Part shown: piece by piece, positions 32,201 through 42,429 of the stretch | Numbering within the stretch: the stretch's first letter is position 1 | Layout: each line of letters begins with the position of its first letter | Assembly (NCBI RefSeq): GCF_902459465.1 | Contig: NC_047062.1 | Coordinates: 4,528,501-4,592,500 of the forward strand | Source of the DNA: Asterias rubens | Lineage: Eukaryota > Echinodermata > Asteroidea > Forcipulatida > Asteriidae | Length of the DNA stretch: 64,000 nt | Direction of reading: 5' to 3' | The notes under the pieces: generated by a model | Told to the model about the DNA's origin: nothing | Seen by the model: only the letters and a program-made list of their open reading frames with translations | Database searches by the model: none | Made by a program: the position numbers and the translations under genes

Positions 32201-33703
32201 AGATTAAAGTTAGCCCAATCATTGGCCTGATGCACCGTGGCTGTATGCAGTGGTGGTGCTTTAACACAGTGGCGATGTACATGTGTACAATGGTCTTCAA
32301 CGATGCATGCTGTACGTGTACTATGTGCACAATACGGGGTCCATTGATCAGACCTACGTATGTATTTGTGATATTCAAGTCACTGTTCAAAAGTGTTGTC
32401 AGTCAAAATATGACGTTCAACTGTCCCTTTATCTGTGCTAACTCGTGCTAACGAGTCGTGTATAGTCTATCACTACAGATAATAACATCAATACAGAAAT
32501 ATGTTATAGTACTTACCTTCAAACGTCTCAACTAAATGAGGGAAGTTCCACTCAAGAAGGTTTCATGAGATCCATTTCGTTACGTTGTGTGTGGTTACAC
32601 TGTGGTACTGCAGAGCGCGACCCCATCAGCAGACAAGTCACACGCTGCGTATTTTGCACAATACTTGAGTAAAATATCGTGGTTTACTAAACACCATGTA
32701 AACTTTTACAACCAGTTCAGTAAAATTTGCATAATATGTGTTTAAAGTTGCTAAGTTATGTAAACTATTAGTTTTACTAACTATTTGAGTAGTTTTTTAT
32801 TTACACAAACATTTTGTTTAAATTTTTCATTAATTTTTACTTATGTTAAGTATTTTTTCACTTAACACATTTAACATAACTTTTTTTTACCATTCTTTTT
32901 CTGAGTGTAGCATTCATATTAATACGTGGAAACATGAAACAATATATGACCAATATGGTAAAAGCGTGATAAAGGTCTATTGCTGGTCTATTACAGCGCG
33001 AACACGCGTTCACTTTTCCATTGTTTATTATACAATTAATATTGAGTGGCTCAGAGTGGAATGGGAGGAATATTATCGCAAGGTGAAATTTACACTCTGA
33101 GCCACTCAATATTTGTTTTATAAGAACTGACATATATATCGTTGTCATTTGATGTATTTTATAAAAGTATAACATGAACAATCACACAAATTTCTGGTTC
33201 GGAACAAATTGTATTCAACAATGCACAAATTTAATAGCAATCAGATCACAACCTTTTGCATAGGTGCTCCTTTGTTTTAGCAGCAGCGCGGCGGCACTGT
33301 ACGGCTCAAAAACATTGAGAACATAGATGCTCCTAACTGTTGAAAGGGAAATGCCATTCCCCATGGGCGAATAGTTGATTGCCGGTGCGGATGGGAGTAA
33401 TAATAGTGAATGTCACGTGTGAAGTAAGTTCAACTAATCAAATGACAAGGATCTGTATGTCAGTTATATAACATCAAATATGGCGGTCGATCACGAAATC
33501 CATCATTATTGAAAATACGTTACCGCAATGGGTTTTTTTTCTCTCTCCTAACAACCCAGGTTTTTGATGGCAATGTTAACTCGCATGGTATTGTGGAAAG
33601 CTGCTTTGATGCGCCCATCCTGATGACAGTGGTGCGCCTTATCCCGGTGGAGTGGAACGATTTCATTGCTATTCGGTTCGAACTGCTTGGCTGTGTTGTA
33701 TGA
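25935..33703 (+). CDS. Secreted PAN/apple-like plus F5/8 type C (discoidin) domain protein
   Basis: Exons 25935-26291, 27255-27366, 28094-28446 and 33560-33703 join in phase (0, 1, 0) to 321 residues. Residues 1-25 are a signal peptide (FVVLSLLEVFLVGMMGL core). Residues ~33-108 resemble a PAN/apple module (CSARCLRHHRCVSFNY...CQLNN). 120-156 is a Thr/Ser-rich, probably O-glycosylated linker. 159-319 is an F5/8 type C domain with terminal cysteines C159 and C319, LGMEDGSISD, WIQVDLG, and VFDGNVNSHG...IRFELLGC. Such domains bind carbohydrates or phospholipids, so a secreted lectin or matrix role is likely. The ATG follows GGGAGAA, ~150 nt after the predicted start site. Intron 3 (5.1 kb) carries a transposon-like insert. 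The exact ligand cannot be inferred. Confidence 0.9.
26804..27193 (+). mobile_element. TTAA-MITE family A in intron 1 of the PAN/discoidin gene
   Basis: Complete copy: TTAA (26800-26803), AGGCAGTGGACACTATTGGT ... ATAGTGTCCACTGCCT, TTAA (27194-27197). Confidence 0.95.
27255..27366 (+). CDS. PAN/discoidin gene exon 2 (Thr-rich linker)
   Basis: 112 nt between TTTGGTACAG and A|GTAATT. FDATTEPNESTTIAYTTLQE..., mostly Thr, Ser and small residues. Phase 1 end matches exon 3. Confidence 0.8.
27465..27819 (+). mobile_element. tRNA-derived SINE
   Basis: Head with A box TGGCCGAGCGGTTAAG (27472) and perfect B box GGTTCGAATCC (27531-27541), like a type II (Leu/Ser) tRNA. Then a unique body (GGGGACCTGTGAGGGCAGAG) and the tail AAGCGCTTTGAGACACC...AAAAGCGCTATATAAA, ending in ATTATTA. 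The tail resembles ends shared with CR1/L2-clade LINE partners. Older copies are at 11891 and 49246. Confidence 0.88.
28094..28446 (+). CDS. PAN/discoidin gene exon 3 (first part of F5/8C domain)
   Basis: Starts at CATAATCAG|AT, because the frame has a stop just upstream at 28087. Encodes PCKNKLGMEDGSISDGSITA ... WIQVDLGSPTYVTCV ... and ends CAG|GTGAGA in phase 0. Confidence 0.9.
29548..31110. repeat. Tandem repeat with three diverged copies
   Basis: The block TTGGCAAGGTCAGAATAAAT...CACATCTCTTATGATTTTGAT...ACTACAATGCTTCTGGAATGG occurs starting near 29550, 29722 and 30761. The later copies include an extra ~170 bp (AAGAAGAACTCCAAGGT...). The second copy is split by the fold-back at 30049-30713. 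Confidence 0.85.
30049..30713. mobile_element. ~665-bp fold-back element
   Basis: Arms of about 300 nt: GCACCACCCGAGTTTCTGAA ... facing ... TTCAGAAACTCGGGCGGTGC, symmetric about 30356. It interrupts AACTT|CTTTAACTACAATG, whose uninterrupted form is at 29690. Confidence 0.9.
31115..31321 (-). pseudogene. Protein-coding remnant inside the intron 3 insert
   Basis: A 68-residue minus-strand frame with no start codon and an upstream in-frame stop. It includes ALDVCFKTHFVFDLSYQEEC, GVWEFIELVVFEL and STIREFRAYCS, and ends TAA at 31115-31117. The pattern (ALDxCFK...Y...C...VWEF...V) recalls uncharacterised proteins I have seen from fish and invertebrate genomes, often in repeated loci. A further frame (31330-31440 minus, KHKFGPVFERHQQGH) may be an adjacent broken piece. 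Probably a relic of the host element's own gene or a captured gene. Confidence 0.4.
33042..33112. repeat. Short palindrome right of the E element
   Basis: ATTGAGTGGCTCAGAGTG and CACTCTGAGCCACTCAAT, 35 nt apart. Confidence 0.8.
33560..33703 (+). CDS. PAN/discoidin gene exon 4 (end of F5/8C domain)
   Basis: Acceptor ACAACCCAG preceded by a C/T tract. VFDGNVNSHGIVESCFDAPI ... VEWNDFIAIRFELLGCVV, stop TGA at 33701-33703. Typical C-terminal half of a discoidin domain. Confidence 0.92.
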   Translation, partial: VFDGNVNSHGIVESCFDAPILMTVVRLIPVEWNDFIAIRFELLGCVV

Positions 33704-33782
33704 GCTGGCCACTCATGCCGCCATGCCTGACTGGTTTATTATTTTATACATAACCAACTGGTAATCACCACAGCTGCTAAAC

Positions 33783-34552
33783 GCTACTCTCACACTTGGG
33801 TAAATATTCTTGCGAATATGAATCTTTGAAATTCGCGATGAATGCGCCAAAATGTTTCGATTTTATAGTGAATATTATGTCCTCGGTCGTCCTTAAACCT
33901 CTCCTTATCAAGATCTTACGCGTTCGCACGCTTTACTAACAGCACGAATGGCTTACCGACGCTAATTACGAAACGGATGGCGAATTACCGTAATCACAAC
34001 AATCGCTTGAATTTAGGAAGCGCTTCGTATTGCTGCTCTGACAGAGTGGCGAATGTTCTTGCGAAGACGAATATTTGAATTTCGTGTTGAATTCGTCCAA
34101 AATGGCGGTTGGTCTCACACCCACTACTATCAATGCTTGTCACTGTCTTTATGAACGTTGCCAACGCTTACGCACGCTTTACCAACCGTACCAATTCGAC
34201 GGTGAATGACCGTCTTCGCAACATCCGCTGCAATTTAGAAACCGGTTTCTAAATTCAACGATCTTCGTAAATGAGGTGGGGATTAAGATGTGGACGTTCC
34301 AAATTTGTTACCAACGCTTACGAAGACACAGCGAATGTTGCGAAAAGTTTGAGCGAGTGTCAAATATTTCCTTTCCTTAGCATCATAACTTGACCGATCA
34401 TGAATGAGGTGTGAAGAATAACTTGTGAACGTTCCGAATTTGTTACCAAATCTAACGAAGACACGGCAGATTTTGCGAAGTGTGAGCAATTGTTAAATAT
34501 TTCCGTTCGTCGTGAGCACATTCGCTAGCATATTCTCCCCAGTGTGAGAGTA
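33783..34552. mobile_element. ~770-bp TIR element
   Basis: Ends CTACTCTCACACTTGGG and CCCCAGTGTGAGAGTATAG. Interior built from diverged sub-repeats (CTTGCGAAnANGAATnTTTGAA, CCAAATTTGTTACCAACGC). No coding region. Confidence 0.75.
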
Positions 34553-35311
34553 TAGCATTATTGAAATTTATACCGCTCTGTACAAGCATGATACAAGTAG
34601 CATTAGTGAAACTTATATCGCTCTATACAAGGGCACTTTAGTTTCATCCCTTTCCATGTAACCAAACTGCGGCTGGAACGAAGACTGGATATTATGACGT
34701 CATAAACCATGATGATAACTATTGGTCTTGGTTGCACCATTTCGACGCCATCCCAACAATTTTTCAAGCTAGTGGGAAGTCGAAGAAGGTACCTGAAAGA
34801 CGTGACGAACCTAAAGGAGCATTTGCTTTACGTGAAAAAAATCGGGTATTGTTTCAACTTTGAGGGCATGTTTTAAACTTGCGCATAGCGTCAATATCTT
34901 GTGTTGGCACTGCATGCGATTCACCGTGCCGGGTAATCCGAGTGGACCGTCCGCACAGCAGCCATGCGTGCAGTCTTCTATGTGACAGTAGTTCTGTAAG
35001 TAGGCATTATGCCGATAAGGTACCCAAACGTAGTGTATGGGGCCAGACTACACACTTTCTCTTCAAATATCGCGCCTCGATTGACGTCACGAACAGCGCC
35101 CTCTCGGGACGGGCCTGCTTTTAAATTTGTAAATAATTAATCATGAAAACTAATTGACTGTGCACAAGCCAGGAATTGACAAATATTATATTGTTGTAAG
35201 ATTTTTGGTAAAAAGCTGTGGGACTCATAAGTATTTTCGAATATTATGTATTAGCATTTCGCACTGTAGAGGCCTATGCTAGGATATTGGAGGGTTGCCC
35301 CTGGAGCTTAA
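34553..35311. other. Gene-free stretch with element fragments
   Basis: 34560-34760 resembles family E (AACTGCGGCTGGAACGAAGA). 35075-35120 carries the GTCACGAACAGCGCCCTCTC end also seen at 8670. No exon recognised. Confidence 0.5.
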
Positions 35312-35676
35312 AGGAACACGTTGCCTTGGATCGGACGAGTTGGTCTATGAAAAAGCGTTTGTTACCGTTTGTTATAAAATGCATATGGTTGGAAAGATAA
35401 TTTAAAAGTAGAATACAATGATCCACACAAGTTTGCCTCGAAATTGCATTGTTTTCCTTTTACTGTGCGAACTAACGGTCGGCCATTTATGGGAGTCAAA
35501 AATTTGACTCCCATAAATGGCCGACCGTGTTAGTCGACGAGGTAAAAGGAAAACCGTGCGAGGCATGTTTGTGTGGATCATTGTATTTTACTTTTACAGC
35601 ATCTTTCTACCCATATGCATATTATAACAAACGCTTTTCAAAGACCAACTCGACCGATCCAAGGCAACGTGTTCCT
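35312..35676. mobile_element. TTAA-MITE family C, full length
   Basis: AGGAACACGTTGCCTTGGAT ... GGCAACGTGTTCCT between TTAA at 35308-35311 and 35677-35680. Perfect centre GGCCATTTATGGGAGTCAAA / TTTGACTCCCATAAATGGCC. Confidence 0.95.
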
Positions 35677-36051
35677 TTAAGTGTTAATTTTAACTATTCA
35701 ACGAATAACAAACGCCTCATCCGCGTTTTCATATTGACATGTTACAAATAGGTCAATGTTTCCATGAGAGCAATTTCTTTGAATAAATTATTGCCCGAAT
35801 ATTGATTATTTTGAAGACTTTGGCCACACGACACAATCGCTCATCAAACAGTGTGCCGTTGTTGTGAGGGTATTGTTGCATGCTGATTTTTGCAACGCAA
35901 CGTCACGAGTTCTGACATGACTCTGTAGCTGCCTTTTCCAATAATATATCTCTAAAATGTGCTGTTTAGTGTTAGCCTACATCGACGTTATTATTATACT
36001 CAAGATGAAATAAAAACTGTTTTCTAACATATAAATTGCATTGAACGCAAA

Positions 36052-36540
36052 TTGCCAGTCAATATTGTTTTTGTTTGTGGTAGTTGCCTCAACTAAGCTC
36101 GATGTTATGATAGTTTCGCCATGGTAACATTCGTTGAAGCACGTACATCACCACCACAAGAAGGCAAGTTGACCTTTATAGCCGGGAACTGCCTTCTGGT
36201 CGTTTGACAAACACAATAGGCCTAAATACTCTGAAATCGAGCTGTCTATAATTAGATAACACTTTACTCTGCCATGCGTTTTGGTGTGCGAAATGAGGAA
36301 AATTAAACACTTTGAACGCAAATTGCCTGTCAATATTGTTTTTGTTTGTGGTGGTTGCCTCAACTAAGCTCGATGTTATGATAGTTTCGCCATGGTAACA
36401 TTCGTTGAAGCACGTACATCACCACCACAAGAAGGCAAGTTGACCTTAATAGCCGGGAACTGCCTTCTGGTCGTTTGACAAACACAATAGGCCTATATAC
36501 TCTGAAATCGAGCTGTCTATAATTAGATAACACTTTATAT
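36052..36540. repeat. Two-copy direct repeat (~230 bp)
   Basis: GAACGCAAATTGCCAGTCAA ... CTATAATTAGATAACACTTT at 36052-36280 and again 36313-36540, nearly identical. The second copy leads straight into the palindrome. Confidence 0.9.
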
Positions 36541-36748
36541 AAAACTGAACAATAAAGCAACAGGCTACAATACACGGAAACGATATTGTCCCTGCGTGGG
36601 AAAATCCCCACGTACACAGGATGGTATAAATTTTAGTCATTTTGCCCTCAGACCAAAATTTCTGTGTACGTGGGGATTTTCCCACGCAGGGACAATATCG
36701 TTTCCGTGTATTGTAGCCTGTTGCTTTATTGTTCAGTTTTATATAAAG
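36533..36748. repeat. Perfect 87-nt inverted repeat
   Basis: Arms 36533-36619 and 36662-36748 are exact reverse complements (outer CTTTATATAAAACTGAACAA, inner CCCCACGTACACAG), with a 42-nt spacer that is itself partly symmetric. Arm identity suggests recent origin or gene conversion. Confidence 0.95.
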
Positions 36749-37208
36749 ATTGTCAACTATACACTGAAACAAATGGGGATTAATTAGTAAGATTTGATGT
36801 GTTTTTGATATTGACTGCGAAGAAATTTTTCAATGAGGGAAAATAAAGTCACGGGAATAATAAAATTACAAATACACGGAAACCTAAATCTTTATTCAAT
36901 GCGTACGCAGCAGCTACCCAAAAGTCACGCAAAAAAAAACCCCAAAACCAGCACGATCGAATGGCGTAGCAGCGAATAGCCTTAATAACGAAATCGCTTT
37001 GTGGCTTTATGTTTTTCTTAACTGATTTCTACCGTTTTGGGGAGGAGAGGTGTTATGCATAATCCACAAGCTCGCTTTGATGTTGCCCAATAAGAAGACA
37101 CTGCACAGAATCTCCGGGGATAGTATCTCCTGCCACAGGCCTACGTGGTGCAATGCCGGAAGGACTTTGATTCAAAAGAGGGCGCTGTCCATTCGCTACA
37201 ATCCCAAT

Positions 37209-37358
37209 AGACCTTATCGCAAATACCAATGCGCAAGCGCAGACTGTTCAATGAGGTGCATTGTGGGATATATATGGATCAAATTTGGATACCAGCTAGA
37301 CCACAATGCACCTAATTCCAAGCTTTACGCGCGCGCCCCGGTATTTGCGAAAAGGTCT
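37209..37358. mobile_element. ~150-bp MITE
   Basis: Ends AGACCTTATCGCAAATACC and GGTATTTGCGAAAAGGTCT; inner CAATGAGGTGCATTGTGG facing CCACAATGCACCTAATTC. The surrounding 36749-37208 and 37359-37913 show no gene. Confidence 0.8.
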
Positions 37359-37913
37359 AAGGTTGTATGCTAATAATTATTTTGAGTAATTACCAATAGT
37401 CGAAGAAAAACTGTAAAGGAAACAAAAAGTCGGCTGGACCTATCCCACTTCAACCATAGAGCTAGGACTTTAGTCCTGCTATGCTTCAACTACTCGCTTA
37501 ATGCGGCAGTCAGCCGAGCAAACAAGAAAAAACACGTGTACGTACTGAGATTGTGCAGCATACGTCAGGAAACACGACCATCAAGACATACATAAGACAC
37601 GTTGTTGCTTTACCTATAAACAGCCATTATTATCAGGATTATTGATGTTGGGGGATGACTAACGTATACCAATTTAGCTGCGTGTTTAAAATTTGGAAGA
37701 GAGTACGTGTCTTTAATCAATATACTTCGATTTTTTCTCCACCGGTAGTGAAAGTCGTTCTTTTTGATTCGCCCTTGATGAGCTGAAAATAGCCCAAACT
37801 CAAGTTAATCCAAACTAAATCAATTCCACCAGCCGATTGATTGTTACCCACGCAAAAGAAATAGGTTAATAAATAACAGAGTCAATGGTGATGTTTACAT
37901 TGGGTGTCACGAG

Positions 37914-38295
37914 CAGGGCCCAATTTGATGGTTCTGCTAGCCGTACTCAGAGAATCGGCGCTTACAGAAGCAGGGAATTCCGTGCTTAAACGTCAAGCGT
38001 ATTTGACTGAGCCCGTACTTACTCTCCGCGCCAAACTAGGCATTATTTGCCTACATGGCTATAACAGGAATTCGGCGCTTGCTTAGCAAGCGGACCATGG
38101 TGATCTTAACCGCAGAATCCAGCGGTATAGAGCCCTGCAGGGGAAGAACTTGCTAGAACTTGCTAAGCACAGACAAATCTTGCCCAGTAGAAACTGGTTA
38201 CCAACTAAAGATCCATAACATTAACAATGTTGCAACTAGTGCCCACAGTCTGTTTTTGCTTAGCAAACTAAACAGCTTTATGAAATTTTTCCCTG
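37914..38295. mobile_element. MITE family F
   Basis: CAGGGCCCAATTTGATGGTTCTGCT ends pair with AACAGCTTTATGAAATTTTTCCCTG. Internal GCTTAGCAAGC motifs. A diverged relative is at 43816-44046. Confidence 0.65.
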
Positions 38296-38814
38296 ATGGG
38301 GACGAGTAAATCTAGCCTGAACATCTGACGTCACACTTTGAGGCTCGTGAATAACACCATTGAGTGGCCTCAGCGTAGGTCAACCCTCGTCCATCTTCAC
38401 ATTCACCTATAGATACATAAAATGCAGATCCAAGCGTCACCTCGGACCAATCCAAACACAACATACTGAATGCTTACGTCACTGCACGTTTATCCAGTGG
38501 CATCTCTGGTTGTTCAAATACCTTTCTTTATCCTTGCGGATAAAAACAAGGGAATCGAGAATGTCCTCATTTGGCGTCATCTGCGCATGCGTCGGCTTTG
38601 AGGACGGTCGTCCCTCAATTTCTACGACAGTACTTGGGATGAATATTCGTTGTGCTGAAAACGACAACGTTTAGCATGAACAACCGTCGCAGAACCATCC
38701 GTCGTCGAAAACGAAAAGTCCCTAATGCAACACACGGACGTACAGAGCTCAATCGCGTCGCACAACGGATAAGTTTTACAGAGTTTCTTACTTTATTACG
38801 ACTTTTAACCAAAA
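38296..38814. other. Gene-free stretch with a GC-richer patch
   Basis: Open frames on both strands (38360-38674 plus, 38479-38667 minus) cross each other and match nothing known. CpG-containing 38560-38640 could be a regulatory region. Confidence 0.4.
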
Positions 38815-39005
38815 AGACATTTATAAATGGGAATAAAAGAGTAGTAACTTTTCTTAAACTGCCGTTTAAAACCTTTCAGGGTCGTTGCAGTGCGATAAAG
38901 GCCCTCGTATTTGGCTCGGGCCTTTATCACACGGCAACGACCCTGCTGCCGGTTTTAAATGACCGTTTAAGAACTCATCGGTACCCTTTCATTCCCTTAT
39001 TTAAT
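38815..39005. repeat. Fold-back element
   Basis: AAATGGGAATAAAAGAG...CTTAAACTGCC...CAGGGTCGTTGC...ATAAAGGCCC pairs with GGGCCTTTAT...GCAACGACCCTG...TTTAAGAAC...CATTCCCTTATTT. The 38652-39011 open frame runs through it and is not coding. 39006-39411 is without recognised features. Confidence 0.75.
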
Positions 39006-39411
39006 ACATGATGTATGGCACTAATACTATTTTAATCCACACGTCATGGATACGGCTGTGACGACATCGAAACCACAATTATTGGCACCAAGATATAGTG
39101 CCGGGTCCACTGTAAGGAAGCACGCTCAGTATAAGCTTTTTTGAGGTATAGCGGATGTGATAGGAGTGTACTGTTTGGTTTGGGTGTACACAGATAGACT
39201 TACCCAAGCCTTATATAGTGTTGTAGCATTGTGTCCGCCATATCTCAAAAAGGCTCATACTGAAGCCTGTGATGAAAAAGAAGACTGCAATTTTGACAGA
39301 AAATATCTAGGACACTGCGACCTGGAATCCGTGTGCTTAACCCAGATGAGAGTGTTAGAGAAACGTGTGCAGCTGGGAGGTACAGGGCATCACTATTACT
39401 TTACGGTTAAT

Positions 39412-39553
39412 AGGCGACTTTCCAACGCTAGGCGGCAGCAGACATACCGGGTAAATTTCCATTGTTTACGTAGTTCTGAACATACGCATAATTCTGAGAA
39501 CAATGGATTTACCCGGTAAGTCTGCTGCCCTCTATCGTCCCAGAAAGTCTCCC
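39412..39553. mobile_element. Fold-back MITE family H
   Basis: 142 bp, same sequence as 18608-18749 apart from a few substitutions, flanked by AAT and ATT. 39554-40001 has no recognised feature. Confidence 0.9.
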
Positions 39554-40001
39554 ATTACCAAAACACGTCACCATTCGTCACCTTTAATTAGGGACCTTGA
39601 ATGTGAACAAATGAAACGTGGGGGAGGGATGCATAACTCCCAAATGATTTAAATACCGTTTTGAGGCTAAATCGTTGATTGTCATTGATGATTTAATAAT
39701 AGTGAAAATCACATCTTTTCACCTTAATAGGTGTGAAGCTTTCTTATCAGATGTTGTATTTATGGTAAAAACGTTCGTTCATCAATAGACATTAGAACCT
39801 TCGAAAGGTCATGTTCGACTGAATGAGGAGGCTTAGCCACTGGCAGCAGCGAAATCGATAACATTTGTTTTCAACAAAATGATTCAAAAGAAATTCGCAA
39901 ACACAACGGTCCCCACTTGTTGTAGAATTCATTACTCAGCTCACATGTAACCAAGTTTGAATCTGTATATTCACGCGGGTTACTGAGAAGACAACGGGAA
40001 A

Positions 40002-40086
40002 ATGGCAAGACTACCCTCAGCCTGGGCGTTGCTCCTGCTTGCCGGAGCCGTGCTTGTTGTATACTCTGACATGGTCAACGGAGACG
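40002..40086 (+). CDS. Secreted protein exon 1 (signal peptide)
   Basis: MARLPSAWALLLLAGAVLVV... ending G|GTAGGC, phase 1, the usual phase for signal-peptide introns. Confidence 0.8.
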
Positions 40087-40604
40087 GTAGGCCCTAGATC
40101 AGTTATTGTGTTTCGTATTTTGTTCTCCTAAAATAATCTTGACGATCACCCTAATGACTTAATGTATGTGTCCTTTATATTTCAGTCATACCAAACGTTT
40201 CATTTCATACTGCCAAATTCGGCTTATCGTCGTGGGGGGCAGCTCCTGGTGTGAACAATCTGAGGGTTGCCTTCTGGGTCAAAGTAACCACGTATTCGTC
40301 AACTGTTCAGGACCTGACAGGCACCGGCCTGTGGAAGCTCTCACTCTCAGCCAGCAGAACAAACGTTACATCTGGAGCGCCAGATATCAAACAAAGTTTG
40401 TCATCGGGACAAAGTAGCACACCGCTGTCTGGAGGCGTCTTGCACATAAAGACCGAAGCTGTTCTGAGCGGAATGGGTGGTTGCGATGGGGACAAGGCCT
40501 ATATTTGCTTCAAACTTGCCAAGGGGGATAACCCACATCCCTTGTTTAAGCTTGCATCTCCAATCAAAGGTTGCTTAAAGCTGCCGTTGAAGTGTAAAGA
40601 GTAA
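40002..40604 (+). CDS. Small secreted cysteine-containing protein, unknown family
   Basis: Two exons, 40002-40086 and 40186-40604, join at a phase-1 intron to 167 residues. Residues 1-~27 form a signal peptide (AWALLLLAGAVLVV core). The mature part is beta-rich by alternation of hydrophobic residues, with two N-glycosylation sites (N32, N88) and four cysteines (C128, C136, C158, C165) confined to the C-terminal third around CDGDKAYICFKLAKGDNP. A conserved-looking pair C-x7-C then C-x6-C suggests two disulphides. No transmembrane segment follows. The start is the first ATG, in AAAATGG context. I do not recognise the family; an extracellular or coelomic protein is plausible. Two MITEs lie right after the stop, perhaps within the 3' untranslated region. 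Confidence 0.8.
40186..40604 (+). CDS. Secreted protein exon 2
   Basis: Acceptor TTTATATTTCAG; 419 nt; stop TAA at 40602-40604. Carries all four cysteines. Confidence 0.82.
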
Positions 40605-40660
40605 AGGTAATGTTTAAGGTGTAAATATTAGTTATAGTTATGGCAAACCATAACAGTTAA

Positions 40661-40906
40661 AGACACCGCACACTATTGGTAATTGTCAAAGACTAGTCTT
40701 CACAGTTGGTGTATCTCAACATATGCATAAAATAACAAGCCTGTGAAAATTTGAGCTCAATCGGAAAATTGCTTTCTCGAAAACTACGTCACTTCAGAGG
40801 GAGCCGTTTCTTACAATGTTTTATACACCTCTCCCCATTACTCGTTACCAAGTGAGGTTTTATACTGATAATTATTTTGAGTAATTACCAATAGTGTCCA
40901 CTGCCT
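40661..40906 (+). mobile_element. TTAA-MITE family A, internally deleted
   Basis: TTAA at 40657-40660 and 40907-40910. About 140 bp of the centre is missing. It shares its right TTAA with the next element. Confidence 0.88.
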
Positions 40907-40910
40907 TTAA

Positions 40911-41270
40911 AGCCATTGGACCCTTTTGGTAAACAGTATTGTCCAAGGCCCACACTTCGTGTATCACAACTTCTATATCAAATAACAAACCTGTGAAAAT
41001 ATGGGCTTAATCGGTCATCGGAGTCGGGAGAAAATAACGGGAAAACCCACCCTTGTATCCGCAAGTTTCGCCGTGTCATGACATGTGTTTAAAATAAATC
41101 CGTAATTCTCGTTAACGAGAATTGATATTGTTTTACTATTTTCTCAAAAAGTAAAGCATTTCATGGAATAAAATTTAAAGAGAAGTATTTCACCACTACC
41201 TTCTGTAAACCCTGTAAGTTATTTGTAAATCTGTGAACTTTTTTTTCTGTACCGAAAGGGTCCAATGGCT
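40911..41270 (-). mobile_element. TTAA-MITE family B
   Basis: AGCCATTGGACCCTTTTGGTA ... TACCGAAAGGGTCCAATGGCT; TTAA at 40907-40910 and 41271-41274. Centre ATTCTCGTTAACGAGAAT. Abuts the family A element with a single shared TTAA. Confidence 0.92.
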
Positions 41271-41302
41271 TTAAACAATAAAAAGCATCGGCACTGTTTG
41301 AG

Positions 41303-41342
41303 GACTCGAGACCGGTCATACCTTCGAGACCGGTCTCGAGTC
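41303..41342. repeat. Short perfect palindrome
   Basis: GACTCGAGACCGGT - 12 nt - ACCGGTCTCGAGTC, followed by a run of GACTCGGAC-like words to about 41400. Confidence 0.85.
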
Positions 41343-41549
41343 TATTTTTTGGGGTGTAGAATGAGACTCGGACATGGACCTGAGAGACTCGGACTCCGAC
41401 AAAAAGGACCTCGGCCACAGAACTCACACGTGGCGATCCGTAATAAGAATATCAATGTTACAATATTAAAGCTCGAGTCAATGAGTGCTTCTGTAATTAC
41501 ACCAATAGTGAACCGTTGGATCCGGGGTTTTTTTAGCATGTAAAGTGAG

Positions 41550-41912
41550 TTGAAAGGGACACTTTGCCTTGGATCTGACGAGTTGTCAGTATAAAAAGCA
41601 TTTGTAACCGTATGTTATAAAATGCATATGGTTGGAAAGATGTTTTATAAGTAGAATACAATGATCCACACAAATTTGCCTCGAAATTGCGTGGTTTTCC
41701 TTTTGCTTTGCGAACTAACATGGTCGGCCTTTTATGGCCGACCGTGTTTGTCGACGAGGTAAAAGGAAAGCTGTGCAATTTCGAGGCAGATTCGTGTGGA
41801 TTATTGTATTCTACTTTTAAAACATCTTTCCAACCATATTATGCATTTTATAACAAACGGTTACAAACGCTCTTCAAAGACCAACTCGATCGATCCAAGG
41901 CAACGTGTTCCT
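41550..41912. mobile_element. TTAA-MITE family C
   Basis: AAGGGACACTTTGCCTTGGA ... GGCAACGTGTTCCT, TTAA only on the right (41913-41916). Centre GGTCGGCCTTTTATGGCCGACC. Confidence 0.85.
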
Positions 41913-41916
41913 TTAA

Positions 41917-42262
41917 GAGGCACTGGACACTATTTGTAGTTACGTTACTACAAATAATTTTTAACATAAAAACTGACTTGTAAAATAAGCCATGGAGAGC
42001 TGTTGATAGTATACAACATTGTGAGAAACGGCTCCCTCTGAAGTAACGTATTTTTTTTTTTAAAGAAGTAATTTCGCACTCAAATAAGACTCCATCTGAA
42101 GCCTTTACTATGCATCTGAAAGTACACAAAGTTATTTTTATTTTCATTATTCTCTTGCAAATTCGATTTCACAGGTTAGTTATTTTCATATTATGTTTGG
42201 ATACATCAAGTGAGAATACAGGTCTTTGATATTTACCAAATGCGTCTATAGCGCCTTTCAAA
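41917..42262 (-). mobile_element. TTAA-MITE family A, diverged
   Basis: GAGGCACTGGACACTATTTG start directly after the TTAA that ends the family C element. The right end is worn (TCTATAGCGCCTTTC). Confidence 0.75.
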
Positions 42263-42429
42263 TAAATACGTTTACTTTAATATTTGTCTTTCACAGGAAT
42301 CTGTTTCATGGGTGAAAGGTGAGACGACTTGTGAGGGAACGTTTGACCATGCTTTGGCGCAACTTATCGATTGAAACATCACATTATGGATTTTAAATAT
42401 AACGTAAATTAGCTAATCTCTGGTTATGA

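Larger units (their letters stand above)
28793..32983. mobile_element. ~4.2-kb family E element in intron 3
   Basis: Ends TATAGACCTTTATCACG (28795) and CGTGATAAAGGTCTATT (32966) are inverted. The left sub-terminal AAACTGAGGCTGGA matches the 190-bp MITE at 18232. Inside are AT-rich terminal repeats (GTAAAACTTTACATCAATATTGGG, about 28930-29280; relatives at 32650-32890), tandem repeats, a fold-back and a minus-strand reading-frame remnant. No intact transposase is seen. The borders are inferred from the inverted ends only. Confidence 0.5.

Noticed and set aside
38652-39011. 119-residue plus-strand open frame rich in Arg/Lys
   Set aside because: Its second half is a fold-back repeat and the first half overlaps open frames on the other strand; no family resemblance.
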